From positions 210,377 through 274,376 of the forward strand of contig JAUHWY010000002.1 of assembly GCA_030427255.1 (NCBI GenBank): a stretch of DNA of 64,000 bases. The letters are read 5' to 3'. The position numbers and the translations under genes are program-made. The first letter of the stretch is position 1, and each line of letters begins with the position of its first letter. The stretch comes from Bacteroidia bacterium. GTDB taxonomy: Bacteria > Bacteroidota > Bacteroidia > CAIKAF01. Under the pieces are notes generated by a model, which was not told the origin of the DNA, made no database searches, and saw only the letters and a list, made by a program, of their open reading frames with translations. This document shows, piece after piece, positions 35,138-45,819 of the stretch.

Positions 35138-35647
35138 ATGGAACCTATCGATAGCGCCAGCCTTTCTTTGGCCCTGAATCGGGTAAAAGAAGAAGTACAG
35201 CCTTTTCGAAAGTTTTTGAAGCAATTCTCTTCCAAGCAACTCGACCCTTTGGTTGCTCAGCTGTACCAAAAAACGGCTCAAGAAGTAGACTGCCTTTCCT
35301 GCGGGGCTTGCTGTAGAAGTTTGGAGCCGGAATTAGGCCCTGAGGACAGCATGCGCTTAGCCAAGTTGGAGTCCATGTCCTTAGACGATTTTTTGGAAAA
35401 GAGGACAGACTTAAGTCATAGAGGCAGAAGGTTTCTAAAAGCCCGTCCCTGTCCCTACCTGGAGGGGAATTGCTGCACCGTGTACAGCAAACGGCCGGCT
35501 TCTTGCCAAGATTATCCCCATTTGGATGCCCCCCATTTTAGGTTTCGTAAACAGGTTTGGGAACAATACCGCCTGTGTCCTATTGTTTTTAGGACAGTAG
35601 AACAGCTAAAAAGGGCCTTGGACTTTCCCGGGAAATCCTTAGAATAG
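35138..35647 (+). CDS. YkgJ family cysteine cluster protein
   Basis: A 169-residue cytosolic protein of the zinc- or iron-chelating UPF0153/YkgJ type. Cysteine motifs are CLSCGACC around residue 52 and CPYLEGNCCTVYSKRPASCQ near 107-126; spacing matches the family's CxxCxxCC...CxxY..RPxxC. The family has no settled function, and an Fe-S or zinc-binding role is inferred. It overlaps the convergent 2OG oxygenase gene by 9 nt. Confidence 0.85.
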   Translation: MEPIDSASLSLALNRVKEEVQPFRKFLKQFSSKQLDPLVAQLYQKTAQEVDCLSCGACCRSLEPELGPEDSMRLAKLESMSLDDFLEKRTDLSHRGRRFLKARPCPYLEGNCCTVYSKRPASCQDYPHLDAPHFRFRKQVWEQYRLCPIVFRTVEQLKRALDFPGKSLE

Positions 35648-36265
35648 CTTCAATTCATTTAAAAACCATCCGGTTACGCTTTTGCGTTCCCTTAGTGCCG
35701 GCCTAACTTCATGCCATAATTCGGAGAGAAAAAATACCAGCGTACCCTCTTCGGGCATAACTTCAATGTTTCCCGAATCGCTGTAAATCAGCAGGCTGCC
35801 ACCTTGGTCTGCATGCCACATTTCGTTCAAATACAGCACCGTACTAAGGATTCGGGTGTCGTCGCCTTTAAACCGATCTTGGTGTTTTTTATACCCGGCT
35901 CCCGGAGGGTAAACGGTAAAATGTGCTTCCAAATCTCGAATACCAAGCAGGCAATGTTGGTTCAAAAGCGACGCACTTGCCTCCATGAGCGGAAAGTAAA
36001 GCTTGTCGGTGCTTTTTAATGACTCTTGTTCCAGCCAAAGAATATAGTCGCCGCGAATTTCACTGCGTCTGGTTTTTTCTTCGCCTTGACCAATGGCGGC
36101 CGGTTTTAATTGGCGCTTATCCCAAAGGGTCTCTAGAGCCTCACTTAAGGGGCGGGTTTCCTCCTTGGGAAGCCATTGAGGCAGTATGGCATAACCTTGG
36201 TTGGTTATCATTTCGCAAAAGCCTGTATTCAGTAACCTTTGCGAAAAATCGCATGGAATGAGCAT
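35639..36265 (-). CDS. 2OG-Fe(II) dioxygenase family protein
   Basis: A 208-residue protein with a double-stranded beta-helix fold. HxD is seen in YKKHQDRFKGDDTRI, the distal histidine in LSELWHEVRPALRER, and an Arg-Lys-Ser/Thr motif for 2-oxoglutarate binding in RERKSVTGWF. LSTVLYLNEMWHADQGGSLL is typical of prolyl-4-hydroxylase-like members. The substrate is unknown. The N-terminal start is uncertain: ATG 36265 is used, but ATG 36211 (MITNQGYAIL) fits the conserved part equally well. Confidence 0.85.
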   Translation of the reverse strand: MLIPCDFSQRLLNTGFCEMITNQGYAILPQWLPKEETRPLSEALETLWDKRQLKPAAIGQGEEKTRRSEIRGDYILWLEQESLKSTDKLYFPLMEASASLLNQHCLLGIRDLEAHFTVYPPGAGYKKHQDRFKGDDTRILSTVLYLNEMWHADQGGSLLIYSDSGNIEVMPEEGTLVFFLSELWHEVRPALRERKSVTGWFLNELKLF

Positions 36266-36439
36266 GGCTCTAATACGGAAAGTAGGCCTTTGGGTTTCGT
36301 TTGTTCAAAAAAATACGTTCCGGCAAGCAAGGCGGGGATTGGATAAGGATTATTGATAATCTAATAGTACATTAGCAAGAAGGGCCAAAAAGTGAAATAC
36401 TGTCAGTTTAGGGTACAACGGCTAAAAAAATAGGAGCAC

Positions 36440-37069
36440 ATGCATCCGGTAGAGCATTGGATTAAAGAGGGCGAACATCAAAGGCAAGACTTTAAGTTTT
36501 TGGTGTCCGATAGCCGAAAAATAGCCCGTACGCTTTGTGCTTTTGCTAATACCGATGGCGGGCGATTGTTGATAGGTGTTAAAGACAATGGGAAAATCTC
36601 CGGTATTCGTTCCGATGAGGAGATATATATGATAGACACTGCTGCAAAATACTTTACGGAGCCTAAAGTGGAGTTTCACGCCAAAGCACACCGGGTGCAA
36701 GGCAAAGTGGTGCTGCAGGTAGAGGTTTCCGCTTCTTCCCAAAGGCCACACCGAATAAAACAGGAGGACGGAACTTGGGTCTCTTATTTGAGAATAGATG
36801 ACGAAGATTGCTTGAGCGACAAAGTGGTTCGGCACCTCTGGAAATTTGCTCAAGATCCCAGGCCGGTCGTGCTGGCCTTTACCGAAATTGAGCAAGAACT
36901 TTTACGTTTTTTGCAGGAGAATCCGTTCATTACACCTCGTAGGTTTAGTCGACTGGCGGGTATTCCCTTATACAAAGCGGTTCAAATTATGGCCAAATTG
37001 ACCTCTTGGGGTGTATTGGCCTTTAGGTCAAGCCGGAACGGTTTGGTGTATGTGCTTAGCGATACCTAA
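36440..37069 (+). CDS. AlbA_2/Schlafen-like putative DNA-binding ATPase domain protein
   Basis: A 209-residue protein with the AlbA_2 (Schlafen AAA_4-type) domain: [39 protein letters not shown] and the later [11 protein letters not shown]-terminal ~60-residue winged-helix-like part ([20 protein letters not shown]) follows. The domain is found in putative transcription regulators and in some defence-associated proteins; none of the neighbours is a defence gene. A regulatory role is an inference. ATG 36440 gives the complete domain. Confidence 0.75.
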   Translation: MHPVEHWIKEGEHQRQDFKFLVSDSRKIARTLCAFANTDGGRLLIGVKDNGKISGIRSDEEIYMIDTAAKYFTEPKVEFHAKAHRVQGKVVLQVEVSASSQRPHRIKQEDGTWVSYLRIDDEDCLSDKVVRHLWKFAQDPRPVVLAFTEIEQELLRFLQENPFITPRRFSRLAGIPLYKAVQIMAKLTSWGVLAFRSSRNGLVYVLSDT

Positions 37070-37106
37070 GCTTAATGCGAATTCAGGTATTAGGCAACAC
37101 AATTGC

Positions 37107-37137
37107 TTTGCGGAACAATGCAAAGCAACTATCTTTG
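37107..37137 (+). promoter_or_regulatory. Promoter of sucD (TTTG-N19-TATCTTTG)
   Basis: TTTG at 37107-37110 and TATCTTTG at 37130-37137 are exactly 19 nt apart, the model Bacteroidota sigma-A arrangement. The ATG is 20 nt after the -7 box. This fixes 37158, not 37011, as the sucD start. Confidence 0.75.
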
Positions 37138-37157
37138 GGCATCAAAAAAATATCTCC

Positions 37158-38036
37158 ATGAGTGTACTGGTAAATAAACATTCGAAAATCATTGTACAAG
37201 GATTCACCGGCAATGAGGGAACCTTTCACGCCACCCAAATGCTGGAATACGGCACTCAAGTAGTGGGAGGAGTGACTCCCGGCAAAGGTGGTACCACACA
37301 CTTGGAGAAACCGGTGTTTAATACCGTTTCTGATGCGGTTAAGGCCACTGGAGCAAATGTCTCTATCATTTTTGTTCCGCCGGCATTTGCTGCCGATGCC
37401 ATTATGGAAGCGGCTGATGCAGGCATAGAAGTGATTGTTTGCATCACGGAGGGCATTCCTACCTCCGATATGATTGAGGTGAAAAATTATTTAAGTCAAC
37501 GCAGTGCAAGGTTGGTTGGGCCCAACTGTCCCGGGGTAATCACTGCCGATGAGGCCAAAGTGGGTATCATGCCCGGTTTTGTCTTTAAAAAGGGAAACAT
37601 TGGCATCGTTTCTAAATCTGGAACCTTGACTTACGAAGCAGCCGATCAAGTGGTGAAAGCCGGCTTAGGCATTACCACAGCCATTGGAATTGGAGGAGAC
37701 CCCATCATTGGTACCACCACCAAAGAGGCCGTTGAATTGTTGATGAACGATCCTGAAACCGACGGGATTATTATGATTGGCGAGATTGGCGGTTCTATGG
37801 AAGCCGAAGCAGCAGAATGGGTTAAGTCCCATGCTACCAAACCTGTGGTTGGCTTTATTGCAGGTCAAACCGCACCTCCCGGACGCCGAATGGGGCATGC
37901 CGGAGCTATTGTAGGTGGAGCGGACGATACTGCCGAAGCCAAAATGAAAATCATGGCCGCTTGCGGAATCCATGTGGTAAGTTCACCGGCCGATATTGGT
38001 AAAAAAATGGCTGAAGTCCTACAGGTGAAAGCTTAA
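37158..38036 (+). CDS. sucD: Succinyl-CoA synthetase (ADP-forming) subunit alpha
   Basis: A 292-residue protein starting at ATG 37158 ([20 protein letters not shown]); the upstream frame to 37011 overlaps the previous gene and is rejected. GGVTPGKGG and GPNCPGVIT are the CoA-binding motifs. Catalytic phosphohistidine His247 lies in [13 protein letters not shown]. It makes succinate and ATP from succinyl-CoA in the TCA cycle. The beta subunit (sucC) is not adjacent, consistent with the split arrangement common in Bacteroidota. It has its own strong promoter. Confidence 0.96.
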   Translation: MSVLVNKHSKIIVQGFTGNEGTFHATQMLEYGTQVVGGVTPGKGGTTHLEKPVFNTVSDAVKATGANVSIIFVPPAFAADAIMEAADAGIEVIVCITEGIPTSDMIEVKNYLSQRSARLVGPNCPGVITADEAKVGIMPGFVFKKGNIGIVSKSGTLTYEAADQVVKAGLGITTAIGIGGDPIIGTTTKEAVELLMNDPETDGIIMIGEIGGSMEAEAAEWVKSHATKPVVGFIAGQTAPPGRRMGHAGAIVGGADDTAEAKMKIMAACGIHVVSSPADIGKKMAEVLQVKA

Positions 38037-38054
38037 ACATCTTGGACTTCTAAA

Positions 38055-38084
38055 TTGTTAGATGTTCGTAATTTCTTATTTTTG
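38055..38084 (+). promoter_or_regulatory. Promoter of T9SS subtilisin gene (TTG-N19-TATTTTTG)
   Basis: TTG at 38055-38057 and TATTTTTG at 38077-38084, spaced by exactly 19 nt. The ATG at 38105 lies 20 nt after the -7 box. Confidence 0.65.
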
Positions 38085-38104
38085 GTAAAACAAAGCCAGT
38101 TTAC

Positions 38105-40987
38105 ATGAGAGCTCTTTATTCTGCATTATTTGCACTCGTTCTTACATTTTCTACTGCAATTTCCGCCCAAAACGTTCATCCGGACTATTGGGATGGACAG
38201 ATTTATCTGAAACTGTTGAAATACCCGGATTTGGGTGGTTTTCAAGAAAATGTGCCGCTAAGCGAAGCGGAATTTCTTAGCCCAAATACCATCAACACCT
38301 ATGGAATACAAAGGTTGCGCAAGCCTTTTTACCGGGCAAAAACCACCGACGTATCTCATATTTACCAGCTTTATTTTTCCGAAGGGCAAAAAATAGAATC
38401 GCTCATTAAGGAGTTAGAGGCGCTCCCTTTTGTTGAGTATGCAGAGGCTGTGCCCATTATGCGTCCTACGCTAACTCCCAACGATATAGGTCCTGCCTCC
38501 GGTTCCGGCGACCAATGGTTTTTGTACAATATTCAAGCAGAAAATGCCTGGAACTTATCTGTAGGCTCTTCCAATATTATAGTGGCTATTGTAGATGATG
38601 CCGTTAAGGTAGACCACCCGGATTTGGCTCCTGCTTTGTGGACCAACCCGGGAGAAATCCCCAACAACAATATTGACGACGACAACAACGGTTACGTAGA
38701 TGACGTAAGTGGTTTTGATGTTGCCGATAATGACAACAACCCCATGCCGCACGTGTCCAACCAAAGTCATGGAACGCACGTTGCCGGTTGTGCTGGGGCT
38801 GCCACCGACAACAATATTGGCGTGGCTTCCATTGGTTGGGGTATTTCATTGTTGCCGGTAAGGTCAAGCAACCAAGTACAGACCATCACCGACGGGTATT
38901 CCGGAGTTATTTACGCTGCGGATGCTGGTGCGCATGTAATTAACATGTCTTGGGGAGGTTCCGGCGGAGGACAAACCGGTCAAAACATTATTGATTACGC
39001 TAGAAATGCGGGTTGTATTCCTGTGGCTGCTGCCGGGAATAACAATTCAACTTCCGTGTTTTACCCTGCAGGTTACAACGGTGTGATTACTGTAGCAGCA
39101 ACGTCAACCTCCGACCAAAAAGCTTCTTTTTCTAATTACGGCAACTGGATCGATATATCTTCACCCGGTACCGGGATCCGTGCTACGTATATTGGCAACA
39201 ACATGTCCAATACCTATGCTGATTTGCAAGGTACATCCATGGCTTCCCCTATTGTTGCCGGATTATGCGGTCTTATGTTGTCGCTCAACCCCAACATGAC
39301 CCAGCAACAAGTAGAAAACTGCTTGTATTCCACCGCAGACCCTGTAACCTCTAATCAAAACCAAATGGGTGCAGGTCGCATAAATGCCTTTGCAGCTATG
39401 CAGTGTGTTGCGGCAACTATAAACACCCCACCGGTTTCTGATATTGGATCAGACGCTTCTCAGGCCTGTCCCGGTGGAACTATTCAATTCTTTGGCAGCA
39501 GTACGGCAGGTATTGCCAATAGCTACAGCTGGACATTCCAAGGAGGTACGCCTGCCACCTCCTCAGCACAAAACCCTGTGGTAAGTTATCCCGCTGCCGG
39601 CAATTACGACGTTACCTTAATTACAACCAATTCCTTTGGAGCCGATACCTTGGTGTTAAATGGCTATGCCAATATTGGTTCCAACGCAACGGAAGTAATA
39701 TTTAAAGAGACTTTTGAGAGCTCTAGTCCTACACAGCAAAGTTGGTCGGTAAGCAACCCGGACAACGGTGTGACTTGGTCTTTGTACCAAACCAACGGAA
39801 ATATTTCGGGAAGCATATCTGCCGGAATACGTTTGTATACTTACGACAATGCCACCGGCGAAAGAGATTTTTTGATTTCTCCTCAATTAGATTTTTCGAA
39901 CAACACGCAAATTGAGATGTCCTTTTCTCATGCCCACCGCAGGTATAGCCAATCTTTTAGTGATTCTTTGCGCATTTCGGTATCAACCGACGGAGGAACT
40001 ACCTGGAATGTGGAATTTGCTGATGCGGAATCAGGTCAGGGTACATTTGCGACCAATTCAGTTACCACTTCAGAGTTTTTCCCAAGTACGGCCACGGATT
40101 GGTGTTTTGGAGGAAATGTAGGTGCCTCCTGCTTTACTTTGGATTTAAGTGCTTACGATGGCGCCTCAAACGTGCGTATTGCTTTTGAAACGGTGAACGA
40201 TTACGGAAACAACATGTTTATTGATGATGTGGAAATTCGTGGTATTTGCGGAGCATTGCCCGGAGGCGTAACTGCTGACTTTAACTACAACGACAATACC
40301 ATTTGCGAAGGGGAAACCGTGCAGTTTAGCGATAATTCCCAGAATGCAGTGTCATGGAGCTGGACGTTCCAGGGAGGCTCTCCGGCAAGTTCAAGCCAAC
40401 AGAATCCTAGCATTACCTATAGCAATGCAGGCAACTACGACGTAACGCTTGTGGCAACAGGAAGCGGTGGAGCAAGCGACACATACAGCGAAAGCAATGC
40501 CATTACAGTTGCTCCCACGCCTTTGGCTTCTGTGAGTTTGTCCAATGGCCAGTTGACCGCCAATCCGGCAGGTATGACCTATCAATGGTATTTTAATGGG
40601 AATATAATCCCCGGTGCTACCTCTTCTACCTACACACCCACCGCAGGAGGGAACTATAGTGTGGAGGTTACCAGCCCGGCAGGCTGTAGCCGCATGTCTC
40701 CGGCATTTAATTTTACGATGAGCTTGGCCGGACAAAGTGGAGCCAGTTTGGTAGTATACCCTAATCCTAGCTCCGAATTGGTGCATGTTTCTTTGGAAGG
40801 TGTGGCTTACGAGGAGATGAAGGTGATGCTTATGGACCAAGTCGGTCGATTGATTAAGACCGAAATGACTTCAAGTTCTGAAGCTTTGAGTATTGAAGTA
40901 AATGAACTTGCCACCGGTACTTACTACTTGCGTATTTATACGGATGGGCAATGGCAGGCCACTGAAAAAATTCAAGTGGTGCGTTAA
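38105..40987 (+). CDS. Secreted S8 (subtilisin-like) protease with two PKD domains and T9SS sorting domain
   Basis: A 960-residue exported protease. The signal peptide is MRALYSALFALVLTFSTAIS. The catalytic triad motifs are IVAIVDDAVKVDHPDL (Asp), SHGTHVAG near residue 221 (His) and GTSMASPIVAGLCG near 377 (Ser). Two PKD domains follow, near 445-510 and 720-790 (both with SWTFQGG and GNYDVTL), plus a MAM/jelly-roll-like region between them. The C-terminus has a T9SS type A sorting domain starting LVVYPNPSSE and ending LATGTYYLRIYTDGQW. It is predicted to be exported by the type IX system and anchored or released at the cell surface. Confidence 0.92.
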   Translation: MRALYSALFALVLTFSTAISAQNVHPDYWDGQIYLKLLKYPDLGGFQENVPLSEAEFLSPNTINTYGIQRLRKPFYRAKTTDVSHIYQLYFSEGQKIESLIKELEALPFVEYAEAVPIMRPTLTPNDIGPASGSGDQWFLYNIQAENAWNLSVGSSNIIVAIVDDAVKVDHPDLAPALWTNPGEIPNNNIDDDNNGYVDDVSGFDVADNDNNPMPHVSNQSHGTHVAGCAGAATDNNIGVASIGWGISLLPVRSSNQVQTITDGYSGVIYAADAGAHVINMSWGGSGGGQTGQNIIDYARNAGCIPVAAAGNNNSTSVFYPAGYNGVITVAATSTSDQKASFSNYGNWIDISSPGTGIRATYIGNNMSNTYADLQGTSMASPIVAGLCGLMLSLNPNMTQQQVENCLYSTADPVTSNQNQMGAGRINAFAAMQCVAATINTPPVSDIGSDASQACPGGTIQFFGSSTAGIANSYSWTFQGGTPATSSAQNPVVSYPAAGNYDVTLITTNSFGADTLVLNGYANIGSNATEVIFKETFESSSPTQQSWSVSNPDNGVTWSLYQTNGNISGSISAGIRLYTYDNATGERDFLISPQLDFSNNTQIEMSFSHAHRRYSQSFSDSLRISVSTDGGTTWNVEFADAESGQGTFATNSVTTSEFFPSTATDWCFGGNVGASCFTLDLSAYDGASNVRIAFETVNDYGNNMFIDDVEIRGICGALPGGVTADFNYNDNTICEGETVQFSDNSQNAVSWSWTFQGGSPASSSQQNPSITYSNAGNYDVTLVATGSGGASDTYSESNAITVAPTPLASVSLSNGQLTANPAGMTYQWYFNGNIIPGATSSTYTPTAGGNYSVEVTSPAGCSRMSPAFNFTMSLAGQSGASLVVYPNPSSELVHVSLEGVAYEEMKVMLMDQVGRLIKTEMTSSSEALSIEVNELATGTYYLRIYTDGQWQATEKIQVVR

Positions 40988-41008
40988 TATTAAATCGAAA
41001 ATTTAAAG

Positions 41009-41045
41009 AAGGTTCGGTGGTTTCCATCGAACCTTTTTTATTTTT
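41009..41045 (+). terminator. Intrinsic terminator after the subtilisin gene
   Basis: Hairpin AAGGTTCG...CGAACCTT followed by a T-rich tail, just after the stop at 40987. Confidence 0.75.
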
Positions 41046-41069
41046 ATACCCAAAGTAATACACAAGTTT

Positions 41070-43667
41070 ATGACCAAGGTGTTTGGACTTCCCTCTCTTA
41101 TTGTATTTAGTATAGCTGTGCCATTGCTTGTTGGGTGTAAAACTCAAAAGGAGCAAAAGCAAGCCCAGAAAACAGTGAAACTGGCTCCAGTTGAAGTAGA
41201 AAGCAATTCCATAGGCTTAGAAGTGCCCAAGCGCCCTCTATGGCGTTTGGCAGAAGTGGTAAGCGACGATATTGTGCATATGGATTTGGCCATTACTCCG
41301 GATTGGGAGAAGCAGCAAATTGAAGGCAATGCTACCTTGTTTTTTTCTCCCTACAACAGGCCACTCTCCTCTGTAGTGGTGGAAGGGAAAGCCATGATCA
41401 TTAAATCGGTGCGGAGGCAAGATGCCGATGGCAGCACTAAGTCGCTTTCTTATGAATACAACGACTATATCATCGATATTGATTTAGACACTACCTTTCA
41501 AACTACAGATACCTTTTCTGTTGTGATTGACTATATCGCAAGGCCAACTGAATTGTACTTGCATTGTCCCGGCTTGGATCCCTACGGTCAAGGGATGTTT
41601 TTTGTACAGCCGGGGGAATTTACACCCACCAAGCCTAAGCAATTGTGGACCCAAGGGGAACCCGAAGATGCTTCGGTTTGGTTCCCTACCAACGACTCTC
41701 CAAACGAAAGGTTTACCCACACCTTAAAGGTTGAGCTGCCTAAGGGAATGACCAGTTTGTCTAATGGACATTTGGTTTCTGTGGAGCCTGTGAAAGGACG
41801 CAATACAGAGCTTCATTTTTGGCGCATGGATAAACCTCATGCCCCATACTTGGTAATGTTGGCTGCCGGTGCGTTTGAAATTGTTAAGGACCGTTGGAAT
41901 GGCATGGACGTGCATTACTACGTAGAACCGGAATACAAAGAAGACGCAAAGCGGATTTTTGGTAAGACTCCCGAAATGCTAAGTTTTTTTAGCGATTTAT
42001 TGGATTATCCATATCCCTGGAATAAGTATCATCAAATATTTGTTCGCGATTACACCTCAGGGGCCATGGAAAATACCACCGCCGTAATTTTTGGAGAGTT
42101 TGTGCAAAAGAAGGAAACAGAAACTCTTGGCGATGACCATGAACTGATTGTTGCCCATGAACTTTTTCATCATTGGTTTGGCGACTTGGTTACCTGCGAA
42201 TCTTGGGCGCAAATTCCACTCAACGAAGCCTTTGCAAATTATAGTGAGTATTTGTGGCTGGAGCATAAATATGGCAGAGCCGCTGCTGACCAGCACCACT
42301 TGGACGAAATGCAAGGCTATTTTTCTGAGTTTAACGGAGGAAAGCAGGTAGATTTAATTCGCTACGATTATAAAAGCAAAGAGGACATGTTTGATGCGCA
42401 CTCCTACAATAAGGGAGGACGAATTTTACACATGTTGCGTCAAGTAATGGGCGACTCCCTGTTTTTTGGAGGCTTGAGCCATTATTTAAAAACCAATGCG
42501 TTTAAGCCGGTAGAAGTTCACCATTTACGGCTGGCCTTAGAGGAATATTCGGGGCGTGATTTATCTTGGTTTTTTAATCAATGGTTTTTGGCTGCCGGGC
42601 ATTTAAAGCTGGAAATTAATCAAGGTTGGATTCCGGAAAAGAGCCTTCAATATATGATTGTGAACCAAGTGCAAGACCTAGATGTAGCGCCCATTTATGC
42701 CATGCCTGTGGATGTGGATTTTTATTTTGAAGACACTACCATTCGTTACAATCTGGTTATTGATGCCGTGGCAGACACCTTTGCTTTCGAATTTGAGGAA
42801 AAACCCTTGTTGGTGAACTTTGATGCAGAGAAAATGCTGCTTTGCGAAAAATCTGATTTGAAAAGTCCGGAGCAGTATGTTTATCAATTTAGAAATGCTC
42901 CCTTATTCATGGATCAAATGGAGGCCTTGATAGCCATCAGCAATTCCGAGGAGCATGAAAGTCTATTGACTTCCATGCTTAATATTGGGTTTGAAAGCCC
43001 CTATTATAAGGTACGGGCCAGGTGTGCCAAGATTTGTGGGGAGCGCGAATTTATTTGGGCAAAAAGCCAACTTGAAGGCTTATTGAAGGATGAAGAGCCT
43101 GTAGTTAGAAATGCGGCCTTAGATGCATTGGCCGAAATGCAAGAGACCGAAGCTTGGATGGCCCTTGCAGAGCAAGCTTGGGCAAATGACCCGGCCCTTT
43201 CGGTAAGACTCAACGCCTTGGAATGGATTGACTATGGTGATTCTTTGAAAGCCTTAGGCTTGGCAAAAAGTAGGATGGAATCGGAGTATTCGGCGGAGAT
43301 TGCAGCTATTGCCGATATTTTTTCTCGTCAAACCGATACCGGCTATGAGGAATGGTTTAGAGGAGCCTTTACTCGTTTGACTGATTCCAATGAAGAAAGC
43401 GATTTTTTGATTTCGTTTGGGGAGTATCTGGCGAGTCAGCCCTTGGCGGCTAAGCGCAGAAATTTGGGCTTTTTTGAAGAAGTCCTTAAAAAGGATCCCA
43501 TGTGGATTGCTCGGTTGGGAGCCTATTTTGGCATCATTCAGTTTTTGGAAGCGATGGGTGAGCCGGATCCGGGAACTGCTGAGGCCGAAGTGTATGAATC
43601 TGCTGTTGATTTGATTCGAGAGTACTTAAGTAGAGAGCGAAATGAGGATATTCTGAAGTATTTTTAA
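41070..43667 (+). CDS. M1 family aminopeptidase, lipoprotein
   Basis: An 865-residue zinc aminopeptidase. A lipobox is visible in VPLLVGCKTQK (Cys near residue 23), so it is probably a periplasmic or outer-membrane lipoprotein. The catalytic motifs are GAMENTTAVIFGE near 330, HELFHHWFGD near 362 with the third ligand in LNEAFANYSEYLW, and the zinc-dependent HExxH-x18-E spacing. The C-terminal ~200 residues are helical and HEAT-like (VRARCAKIC, VVRNAALDALAEMQ). It trims N-terminal residues from peptides. It may work with the upstream secreted protease in peptide uptake, but that is an inference. Confidence 0.92.
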   Translation: MTKVFGLPSLIVFSIAVPLLVGCKTQKEQKQAQKTVKLAPVEVESNSIGLEVPKRPLWRLAEVVSDDIVHMDLAITPDWEKQQIEGNATLFFSPYNRPLSSVVVEGKAMIIKSVRRQDADGSTKSLSYEYNDYIIDIDLDTTFQTTDTFSVVIDYIARPTELYLHCPGLDPYGQGMFFVQPGEFTPTKPKQLWTQGEPEDASVWFPTNDSPNERFTHTLKVELPKGMTSLSNGHLVSVEPVKGRNTELHFWRMDKPHAPYLVMLAAGAFEIVKDRWNGMDVHYYVEPEYKEDAKRIFGKTPEMLSFFSDLLDYPYPWNKYHQIFVRDYTSGAMENTTAVIFGEFVQKKETETLGDDHELIVAHELFHHWFGDLVTCESWAQIPLNEAFANYSEYLWLEHKYGRAAADQHHLDEMQGYFSEFNGGKQVDLIRYDYKSKEDMFDAHSYNKGGRILHMLRQVMGDSLFFGGLSHYLKTNAFKPVEVHHLRLALEEYSGRDLSWFFNQWFLAAGHLKLEINQGWIPEKSLQYMIVNQVQDLDVAPIYAMPVDVDFYFEDTTIRYNLVIDAVADTFAFEFEEKPLLVNFDAEKMLLCEKSDLKSPEQYVYQFRNAPLFMDQMEALIAISNSEEHESLLTSMLNIGFESPYYKVRARCAKICGEREFIWAKSQLEGLLKDEEPVVRNAALDALAEMQETEAWMALAEQAWANDPALSVRLNALEWIDYGDSLKALGLAKSRMESEYSAEIAAIADIFSRQTDTGYEEWFRGAFTRLTDSNEESDFLISFGEYLASQPLAAKRRNLGFFEEVLKKDPMWIARLGAYFGIIQFLEAMGEPDPGTAEAEVYESAVDLIREYLSRERNEDILKYF

Positions 43668-43674
43668 GCCCAAT

Positions 43675-43912
43675 TTGGCTTAAAATTTCCACAGAATAAT
43701 GCGCCAGGGGGCGGAGGAATACCCCCCAAAGCCAAAAGGCTAGGCAAGGACAGGCAGGGGAGTGAAGCTTTGCGGAACTTTCCTGCCTGTCTTCTTTTTA
43801 CACACTTTTTTAGAAACGAGTAAAGTCTGCAGACAATGGATAAAATTGAGCCCTTGCCTGCCTTTTGGGGAGGGGAGTAGGGGGAAGCACCCGCCCGGGC
43901 GCCCAAAAAAAA
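43675..43912 (+). repeat. GC-rich structured intergenic element, copy G (longest stems)
   Basis: The gap 43668-43935 is filled by this element plus the eno terminator. Outer arms 43732-43748 and 43853-43868 (CCAAAAGGCTAGGCAAG with CTTGCCTGCCTTTTGG) pair with one bulge. Inner arms GACAGGCAGG (43749-43758) and CCTGCCTGTC (43782-43791) are perfect. The apex is AGT-GAAGCTTTGCGGA-ACT. It ends CACCCGCCCGGGCGCCCA plus an A run, like the other copies. Orientation is inferred as plus, following the aminopeptidase gene. Confidence 0.6.
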
Positions 43913-43930
43913 AAGTCCCCGAAGGGACTT
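43905..43930 (-). terminator. Intrinsic terminator of enolase gene
   Basis: On the minus strand AAGTCCC-TTCG-GGGACTT followed by ten T residues. The UUCG-type loop is very stable. It lies just beyond the eno stop at 43936. Confidence 0.85.
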
Positions 43931-43935
43931 AAATC

Positions 43936-45270
<1,335 letters not shown>

Positions 45271-45375
45271 CTAATCTTTTCGCAGAGGCAGAAGAAAGAA
45301 AATTACACCAATGGCGTTCAAGTTTGAGGGAAATGTCTATTTTTGTTGCCCGGAAGGCGAAATTGAATGAAAGAA

Positions 45376-45406
45376 TTTGGAAGGAATGGTTTTTTCGTTA
45401 CTTTTG
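45376..45406 (+). promoter_or_regulatory. Promoter of tRNA-Glu/rpsT (TTTG-N19-TACTTTTG)
   Basis: TTTG at 45376-45379 and TACTTTTG at 45399-45406, exactly 19 nt apart. The tRNA starts 20 nt after the -7 box. Confidence 0.75.
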
Positions 45407-45425
45407 CCACCCGAAACAAAAAAAT

Positions 45426-45497
45426 GGCCCATTCGTCTAGGGGTTAGGACGCAAGATTTTCATTCTTGAAACAGGGGTTCGATTCCCCTATGGGCTA
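45426..45497 (+). tRNA. tRNA-Glu (anticodon TTC)
   Basis: A 72-nt cloverleaf. The acceptor stem GGCCCAT pairs with ATGGGCT, with a G-T closing pair and discriminator A. The anticodon stem CAAGA/TCTTG encloses TTTTCAT, which gives anticodon TTC. The T-arm is AGGGGTTCGATTCCCCT. CCA is not encoded. The rpsT gene begins 20 nt later, and the two probably share the upstream promoter. Confidence 0.95.
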
Positions 45498-45516
45498 CTT
45501 ATCTTAGCAAAAGAAG

Positions 45517-45768
45517 ATGGCAAACATTAAATCAGCAAAAAAGCGCATTAGAAGCAACGAAACTAAAAGGTTGCGCAATAGGTATTATGCGAAAACTACC
45601 AGGACCTTCATTAAGCGCTTGCGGACTGCTGAGTCCAAAAAGGAAGCAGAGGATCTTCTTCCCAAAGTGACTTCTATGGTAGATAAATTGGCCAAGAATA
45701 ATGTGATTCACAAAAACAAGGCAGCGCATTTGAAGTCTCAATTGACACGCCACGTTGCTTCTTTGTGA
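45517..45768 (+). CDS. rpsT: 30S ribosomal protein S20
   Basis: An 83-residue basic protein starting MANIKSAKKRIRSNETKRLR, with the S20 hallmark KSAKKRIR repeat of lysine and arginine and the C-terminal IHKNKAAHLKSQLTRHV. It binds 16S rRNA in the small subunit. It lies directly after tRNA-Glu, with a strong terminator after it. Confidence 0.97.
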   Translation: MANIKSAKKRIRSNETKRLRNRYYAKTTRTFIKRLRTAESKKEAEDLLPKVTSMVDKLAKNNVIHKNKAAHLKSQLTRHVASL

Positions 45769-45790
45769 GTATTTACTTAAATGCATCTGA

Positions 45791-45819
45791 AACCACGGTC
45801 CCGGCCGTGGTTTTTTTTT
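45791..45819 (+). terminator. Intrinsic terminator of rpsT
   Basis: AACCACGG...CCGTGGTT hairpin followed by a run of T residues. Confidence 0.85.

Noticed and set aside
36440..37069. AlbA_2 protein as part of a defence island
   Set aside because: Its neighbours (2OG oxygenase, sucD, YkgJ) are not defence genes; no nuclease, methylase or other effector is adjacent.
37011..37157. 49-residue N-terminal extension of sucD
   Set aside because: It overlaps the AlbA_2 gene in another frame and contains the TTTG-N19-TATCTTTG promoter; the conserved protein begins at 37158.
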